Of a DNA stretch of 64,000 nucleotides, positions 58,601-64,000 are shown piece after piece. The stretch comes from Phoebastria nigripes (taxonomy: Eukaryota; Chordata; Aves; Procellariiformes; Diomedeidae). The stretch spans positions 1,026,329-1,090,328 of the forward strand of contig JAYKAV010001798.1 of NCBI GenBank assembly GCA_035582835.1. Reading direction: 5' to 3'. Numbering within the stretch: the first letter of the stretch is position 1; each line of letters begins with the position of its first letter. The notes under the pieces were generated by a model that saw only the letters and a program-made list of their open reading frames with translations, was not told where the DNA came from and ran no database searches. The translations under genes and the position numbers were made by a program.

Positions 58601-60425
58601 TTACTCTTCCTAGACAGCTTGTGTTTGTCTAAAAGCCACCCCTCGATACCCCAGTGAGGATGTAAGTGCTGAGCATTAGGACCCCACTGGCTAGAAATAA
58701 AGTTTTGGCCAATGCTCTGCCCACAGTGAAATAGGACAGGAACACGGGAGGTGATAAATCTTGCCCAGGGTCCCTGCCAGCGACCTGTTGCAGCACAGGG
58801 TACTTCCACACTGCGCTCATCACAAGTAAGTTCTCTGCCTGTATAGAGCTTGAGAGTGTGCTAAGCTGTCAGTTTGATTATGGTCTGTTTTGCATGGCAT
58901 GATATCCTCAGGGATCCCTACTGCCTTCTCCTGCAGGACACGTTTTATATTTTAAACCATGGTAAGTGTGGGATGAAAACCAGACAAACATAATGAAGGT
59001 GGGTTTTTTTTCCTAGGAATATATTGTAACTTGCTTTTGAAGCTGCTGCAATCACCTTTACTTCTGGAATTTCATTGTGTGAGGACTAAACTAATTGCTC
59101 GCAAGCAAAGCACTCAAGTGCAAAAAAGTTTCGTGATGCAAGGAATCATCTTCATGTCCCTCTGGTATCGTATGTATTTTATTGGACAGTGTGAGGAGCA
59201 CAGTTTATATAGATTTTGACCAGAAGCAAGTACTGTTGTGCTGTTATTGGTACCCAGGCTGGTACACAAGGAACAACATATAAATGTGCCCAGGTAATAA
59301 ATTTGCATATTTTCAGAGTACGTATGATCCACAGTCCAACTCACTGCTTGTCGTCTGCCAGTGCGAGTGGCAAATGACTTACAGGGGCTGAAGAAAGGCA
59401 AGGCATGAAAGGCAAGTCACAGCACCAGCAAACATGCAATTACTTGAATAGCCATTGAACGAAGAGTGAATCAGGGAGGTAGCCAGAAGTGACCCACTTG
59501 CGCAGGAACACAATGGCAGCAATGCAAACAGTGGGGCTGCAGGGCGCTCCCTGCAAACATGATTTTCTGCAGGGAGTGGGAGCAGGAAGGGAAGAATGAA
59601 TCCTTGCAGATGATGTTTCTGGATTTGCCTGCAAAAGGATGTTTGTCTGTACAGCCTAGCTTTCGGGCTGTACATTCACCAATTACAGTGATGGTTCACT
59701 TTGTCATTTCCACTTATATTCTGAAATTAAGCAGCTGAGAGCTTATGCTCGCAGCTTGCAAGTAAAGATCTGATCTGGCCCCACAATTTGTTTTCCCTGC
59801 TTTTACCTGCTTTCTTTTTCTTGTTGCTGAAATATGCAGCTATTGAGTTTAAACTAATTTGTTCAATCAAATGCAGACTGGGCTTTGTCCGGTTCTTACT
59901 CTTCATTACAAGCAATTAATGTTAATCATGCATTCATTTCCAGGGCATGGCTTTGGAAATGTTCCATTTATTGAGCCAGCAGACTTAAATTCAACATTCA
60001 TGCAGTTCACCCAGTTCATCTGAGCTGCTAACTGCTCGTAGAGCTTAATTTTCTTTTCTATTACACAGAATAGCCACACAGTTGCAAGCTGTCACTTTAG
60101 CAATTACCTCATAGGTATATCAACACCGATTCCAGATCTCCCAATTTTGCCAGCGCAAAGATTTTACAGAGCCACAATGTCGAAGCACCTGCACGCATTA
60201 GCTCCAGAAACAGGCAGCGAGCTCTGGACTGCAAGCAGAGCACGGCACGGCATGGCAGAACAGATGAGCTGCTCACTTCAGAGATTTCCCTGATGCTAAA
60301 CACCCCATCCGTCTAAAAGACAACACCGTAGCGGTTGTTACAGTTTTGATGTACTCACATTTGGATGAAATCACAGTGGTGAAAACTTCTAAATTTTCAT
60401 CGCTGCAGCTGTAAATCTGGTGCAT
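43441..60425 (-). CDS. VXN: VXN (vexin), six coding exons
   Basis: Vexin (C8orf46 family) is a short vertebrate protein reported in Xenopus to be needed for neurogenesis in neural plate and retina, acting with proneural bHLH factors. In transcript order the exons are 60425-60359, 57327-57272, 50908-50746, 46516-46455, 44760-44675 and 43627-43441. Borders are GT/AG and phases agree throughout, giving 206 residues against about 207 in human. The N-terminus MHQIYSCSDENLEVFTTVIS, the basic SPARRRAKSTQH (25-36) and the C-terminus RKMWMKHKKKSEYLGATNSA to FEAD match human nearly residue for residue. The middle (about 42-145) is diverged but collinear. No signal peptide, membrane segment or folded domain is evident. 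It is convergent with MYBL1, as in human. Confidence 0.95.
43628..44674 (-). other. VXN intron 5
   Basis: A 1.05-kb intron that is GC-rich in places. A short duplicated GGCTGAGGGGG word occurs near 44047 and 44077 (+). No gene or repeat family is evident. Confidence 0.75.
44675..44760 (-). CDS. VXN: VXN exon 5
   Basis: Residues 117-144 plus two bases of Glu145: FPPSPVAHITAKVAAVTDSP then AGDGSPTD. Human has PPVPRISVKTSASASLEA in the same place. The acceptor is CCTCCCACAG and the donor GA|GTAAGT. An undetermined base in the intron (44780) does not touch the splice site. Confidence 0.88.
44761..46454 (-). other. VXN intron 4
   Basis: A 1.7-kb intron containing the triple AP-1 cluster at 45305-45337; nothing else is recognised. 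Confidence 0.75.
45305..45337. promoter_or_regulatory. three perfect AP-1 (TRE) sites in 33 bp
   Basis: TGAGTCA (45305-45311), TGACTCA (45319-45325) and TGAGTCA (45331-45337) all match TGASTCA exactly, with starts 14 and 12 bases apart. The cluster lies in VXN intron 4. Confidence 0.6.
46455..46516 (-). CDS. VXN: VXN exon 4
   Basis: It completes Met96 and encodes residues 97-116, GIAEQESSKSCNHLLDGKSS. This aligns without gaps to human GISEPKTSNLCGNRAYGKSL. The acceptor is TGCTTTGCAG, the donor TCG|GTAAGT. It is too short to stand out as an ORF and was found by phase and alignment. Confidence 0.87.
48545..48572. repeat. perfect 12-bp hairpin with 4-base loop
   Basis: TCTCCAGCTGTT (48545-48556) and AACAGCTGGAGA (48561-48572) are exact complements around a GAGA loop. 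On the + strand the loop is of GNRA type; in the VXN transcript it would be UCUC. The arms contain the E-box CAGCTG twice. Confidence 0.9.
49470..49960. repeat. pyrimidine-biased block
   Basis: About 490 bases strongly enriched in C and T on +, hence a purine-rich stretch in the VXN pre-mRNA. It supports open frames of 139 and 116 codons on + that are Ser/Leu/Pro-rich by composition and not convincing genes. Confidence 0.6.
50538..50582. repeat. imperfect 22-bp tandem duplication
   Basis: Two copies of GTTTATGACT..GAATAAAG.GA, differing by a 2-base insertion and one substitution, lie 165 bases beyond the VXN exon 3 donor. Confidence 0.7.
50746..50908 (-). CDS. VXN: VXN exon 3
   Basis: Residues 42-95 plus one base of Met96: VVAVSDRRPHRTEKLQPHQG, DLLQVLYSED, then EVRGLGRLQSRQREPCPAKG and TAQH. 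Human has VVIESD, LELLPHRGD, FGRLQ and PAKA in order, so homology is clear though diverged. The acceptor is CTTCCCTGTAG, the donor CACA|GTAAGT. Confidence 0.9.
50909..57271 (-). other. VXN intron 2
   Basis: A 6.4-kb intron, the largest of this gene. Open frames up to 172 codons (56235-56753, minus) lie in GC-rich sequence and resemble nothing known. An isolated perfect AP-1 site is at 56811-56817. A 15-base U-run (A-run on +, about 57228-57242) sits about 30 bases after the exon 2 donor. Confidence 0.75.
57272..57327 (-). CDS. VXN: VXN exon 2
   Basis: It completes Ser23 and encodes residues 24-41, CSPARRRAKSTQHILTKS, close to human SSPARRRAKSSQHLLTKN. The basic cluster could be a nuclear-localisation signal. 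The acceptor is CTTCTTTTCACAG, the donor AGT|GTAAGA. 56 nt. Confidence 0.93.
57328..60358 (-). other. VXN intron 1 (between the first two coding exons)
   Basis: A 3.0-kb intron without recognised genes or repeat families. Confidence 0.75.
60359..60425 (-). CDS. VXN: VXN first coding exon
   Basis: MHQIYSCSDENLEVFTTVIS, then SK and one base of Ser23. It differs from human only at one or two positions over 22 residues. ATG at 60425-60423 with A at -3. The donor is AAAT|GTGAGT. Confidence 0.94.
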
Positions 60426-60462
60426 TTTCCACCTCTCCCTCCTGACTGCCTTTCAGCTTCAT
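60397..60462 (-). other. possible uORF overlapping the VXN start codon
   Basis: An ATG at 60462-60460, 37 bases upstream and out of frame, opens a 21-codon frame that ends at TGA (60399-60397) inside VXN codons 8-9. Relevant only if this stretch is 5' UTR and not intron. Confidence 0.35.
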
Positions 60463-63400
60463 GCAACCGCTCTGAACTTCTGGTAAATAGGTTTCACTAA
60501 TCCAATCTGGCTCTGTGATCATTGTCCAGATCTACAAAGGACAGACTGATGCTGTGATCTCATCTCATTCCATATTCTTCATTGCAACATTTTCTGTTCC
60601 CATCTGCCTTTCTGTGAATACTATTAATGCAAAGATTTAATTTAGCTGTCACTTAACCCTCTATTCAGATAGGAGCATTTTATTTTATGTCTCCTTTTAC
60701 CAGTTTGGAGAATCCTCTACAATAAATAGCTAATCATTAAAGTCTGTTCTGTGCAGCCAATGTACAGGCAAATAAACGTTTACAGAAGTAATGCAAGGAT
60801 TTTTAAAATAAGTTGGGTTAATACTTTGTGTACTTTAACACATTTATTGTAAAAATTTGCTCCTCCCATATAATGAGGAGCTGATTCTAGGTGTATTGAG
60901 AAAAGCATTTTGTGCTTTACCTTTCAAGTTCATAAACTAGTACCTGAATCCTGGGCACTTCAGTGTAAAATTTCAAAAGCAGATGACTGAAGAAGGGCAT
61001 GTCAGGCAGACGTACATAGGTCTATATGCCCCTACACTTCAGTGGCTGCAGAGGGAGGGCAGGTGGCTCAGTCATAGATGGGTTCCTACATGACTTGATG
61101 GTTCTGGGGCCTAAATCCGTATTTATGCACTTCAATAAAGGGTCTTCTTGCCAAAGCTTTTCATTCCTTAATGCTTCCATCAGAAATTGCTCCTTTCCAC
61201 ATCTACGAAAATCAGCCCCCTCAACTTCTGGGGACTTACGGCTGCCATGGCCACCTAAGATGATAGAAAATTTTGGCTTGCAGGCTCCAGCAGCTGATGT
61301 AGCAGAGACACTTTCAAATGTGAATAATGATATTAAATTACATCAGTCTAATGAATAGCCTTCATGACTAGCACGTGTGTGTAATTAACACCAAACCTAG
61401 TGCTGTCTTCTCCTATAGACGTCTGCCACTAACAGTCCCAGATGGAAAATGCCAACAAACATGGGCTGTCGCTGTCATATTCATGTAACGTTTCTTATTT
61501 GAAATAATAAATATTGGTCAAATACACATCCCAAGCCGGGAAGCATTTTGGTTGAGTGGAAGGTGTCACTGTTTCAAGAAAGAAACGAGTGAAGAGAAGC
61601 TGGTATCACTTGTCACCTCCCAGGGCAGCCTCCTGCTGTCCAGGGGCAGCAAAGCCATTGCAGGGCTGGGGGCATTGTCCCACAAAACCGTGCCGTGTTT
61701 GAAACGGGCAGTGGGATGGCAATATAATCAAGCAAAAGTTCAATTAGTTTTTGATTTATTGCGCCACATGTTCTGCTTGTATGACTGATGTCATTAACAT
61801 CAGGCTCGGCTGGCGTGTTCATCTGTCCCTGCCCGGCTCCCTCTGAAGTCGCACACACTCAACAGATGGGGAGCTGCACGGGTGCGAATGCAATTGTTTA
61901 TCCCCCTATTGTTCCTGTGTCAAGCAATCAAACCAAATCCATTACCCACCGAGAAAAAGATCAGCGCACCGTCCATTCAGCAGTGAATGGAGCAGAGGCG
62001 GTTATGCAGGGAGGCTTTAAAGCTTTCAAAAGGATAAAAAAAAAAATGAAGAGCAACACTGAATAGTTGACCAAAAAAAAAAAAAAAAGCTATAACAAAT
62101 CTAACCCACCGTTTATTTCACCTTTGGATATTCAGAATCCTATAAGAGGCACTTTTGGATCTGAGGCATTGTTTTCCTAGTTATAGGTATGACCTAAAGA
62201 TATTTTTAAATCATAGCTGGGGTTTAACATTAGAACAAATATTTGGTGTTTCATCATGTTGAGGGGTGGTGGGGACGTGGAAACTGAAGTGAGACTCGAG
62301 AGCTGGTTACCAGCTGGCATTCATGGCTTTATAGATTAGGTTTTGAGCAGGTAGGCTTTGAACACCTATCTTTACAAGGGACATGATGCTCTGGGGATGA
62401 GTCACTCTCTGTGCAGAGAGCTGACAAAAGGCTCTCACATCACTTCCACAGAAAAATAGGGCTGGGGAGGGCCAATATAATCTGTCTCATCTGGGAATGA
62501 ATTTTCCCCTGTTCACGAAAGGGAGTTTGCTGCTTCATTCTGCCCAGATCTTACAGGGTAGTCGAGCACTATGAATGCCCAGGGTTTTGCAGGAAATCTT
62601 AATGTGGCTTCAAGAGAAGGACTGCACATATTGGGCTACTTTTTTCTAGCTGTCCGTGAGTTATTTTGGACAAATATCTTGGTTTATCTAGCTACAAAAT
62701 AGGTGTGATAACACCTGCCAAGGAAGTGTACTACAAAGCTCAACTGCATGCAGCCTCCTGAAGAGCAGCAGGCAGTAATTTTAGACTTGAGGAAGATACT
62801 CTCCATGGTGTCCAAGGAACTGCTTCCAGAGCTACATCAGACAATTTCACATAGTGTCTCCCTCCGGCTCCCTACTGGCCTAGCAAGAGTTCATCTGTGG
62901 TGGGAGCAGGAAACCAAATGTTTACTGATCCTATGAATCCTTTTTTTATTCCTCAAATTGCATAAAATACCTAGAAAATAGGCTCAAATTTTTCCTCACT
63001 GCTAAACACAATTAATAAGCTAGTAATTTAATTCACGTGGTGCCGCTGCAGCCATGAGAAAACCCAAAAAAGTTTTTGCACTGGGGTATATCTTTGACTG
63101 AAGACTCCCAAGCCAACATGTGGAATCCAAATGCCTCACTGTGGGCTGTGATATAGCTGTTTACCAAATACCCGAACTCCCAGTGTTGTCAGTAAAGGAT
63201 CAAAACATTTGCTGGTGCAAGAACTCGGCGACCAAAGGCCAATGGGGACAACTGAGGAGGAGGAGGAGGACAACTCAGGACACAAGAACAGACATATGGT
63301 GTCTGACAAAACATCCATCTAACCTGATCTGCAGGTCTAGGACAGGGAATGTATTTGATTTTTTGGAACGTGGGCAGAAAGGAGGGAAAGGTGGAGAAGG

Positions 63401-64000
63401 GGAAGAGCCGTATGCTGAGGCTGAGGTAAAAACAACTGGTGAAAACAGCAGAAGGCTCAGCGAACCTTGTCAACATGGCAGAAAATCCCATAAACTGGCA
63501 AAATGTCCCTCTGGGGAGGTGGCGAGGGTGCTTTTCCCATGGGCTGGATCTGTTCAGCCACATTTGGACGAAACAAGTGTAGATGCTTGTCCTGTTTACC
63601 AAGTATCCCAGAGTTGGTAAACTTAAAAGGAATCAAATAATTAAAAAAAAATTATGGTTACAAAGGCTGTAATTAAAACTCTGAGTGATTTCAGATAAGT
63701 ATCAGAAACCTCTAGACCTTATTTATCCTGGCCTTTGTAAACAAATGAATGCCTTTCCAGCGTAGCATTTTCTTCCAGTGAAGTTGGTGGGAAGCATCCC
63801 GGTACTCTCAGCATATGCAAGGGATATTGCCAAGGGATTCCCTGGCCTGCAGAGGACGGAGCTTTTCCCAAGGCAGGTCTCTGGCTTCTCCCTGGATCTT
63901 GTACCCAGTTGCGTAAGAGGCGAATCTAATCCGTACTGAGCCACTTGAGCCTATTTCTTACTGTTAGCTGGGCAATATGATAAGGATAAACCCCAGGTAT
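60426..64000 (-). other. VXN 5' UTR and upstream sequence
   Basis: No coding exon is recognised. The 5' UTR must start here or beyond the window, but neither its splice sites nor a CpG-island promoter is obvious, so the first exon may lie past 64000. A block at about 61680-62050 is rich in E-box, SOX-like and homeodomain words. An AP-1 site is at 62398-62404. A 166-codon + frame (63120-63620) shows no recognised domain. Confidence 0.5.

Noticed and set aside
63120..63620. 166-codon open frame on +
   Set aside because: Includes a (GAG)n-encoded Arg run and shows no known domain. Without transcript or conservation evidence it is best treated as chance.
1..64000. CRISPR array, prokaryotic operons, phage or a mobile defence system
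   Set aside because: No regularly spaced repeats, no dense bacterial-type genes, and a clear vertebrate exon-intron organisation throughout.

Overview
This is a vertebrate nuclear window, almost certainly from a bird. It carries two orthologues of human chromosome 8q13 genes in convergent arrangement, has small introns and few repeats, contains a decayed CR1-like LINE tail, and has the end of an LTR that I recall as common in neoavian genomes. The scattered single 'n' bases suggest a draft assembly. There are no operons, prokaryotic genes or CRISPR arrays.

Layout. 1-2.4 kb is intergenic, with a truncated LTR fragment (978-~1180) and a small GC-rich patch. About 2.25-3.95 kb is a CpG island holding an intron-containing tRNA-Tyr(GTA) gene (2689-2778) and, about 0.85 kb further on, the promoter and first exon of MYBL1 (A-MYB). 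MYBL1 occupies the + strand from 3627 (ATG) to 25428 (TGA) in 16 coding exons. I could join all of them in phase by hand into a 754-residue protein with three intact MYB repeats. Its probable 2.5-kb 3' UTR ends near 27.95 kb. 28-40.8 kb is intergenic, with no gene I can support but several stretches that look regulatory. VXN (vexin, the C8orf46 family) lies on the minus strand from 60425 (ATG) to 43441 (stop) in six coding exons, again joinable in phase, giving 206 residues. Its probable 3' UTR runs toward ~40.8 kb. 60.4-64 kb should hold VXN 5' UTR and upstream sequence.

How the parts relate. A-MYB is the germline MYB factor that drives meiotic and pachytene piRNA genes. Vexin is a short vertebrate protein linked to neuronal differentiation. 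They are neighbours in human too, so this is conserved synteny rather than a functional operon. Both start codons are preceded by an overlapping out-of-frame upstream ATG. I found no evidence of a new biological system. The most testable observations are the MYBL1 uORF whose stop codon forms at the exon 1-exon 2 junction, a weak MYBL1 exon 5 donor followed by an intronic poly(A) signal, three perfect AP-1 sites in 33 bp inside a VXN intron, a perfect 12-bp hairpin in another VXN intron, and two CTCF-core matches in the same orientation.
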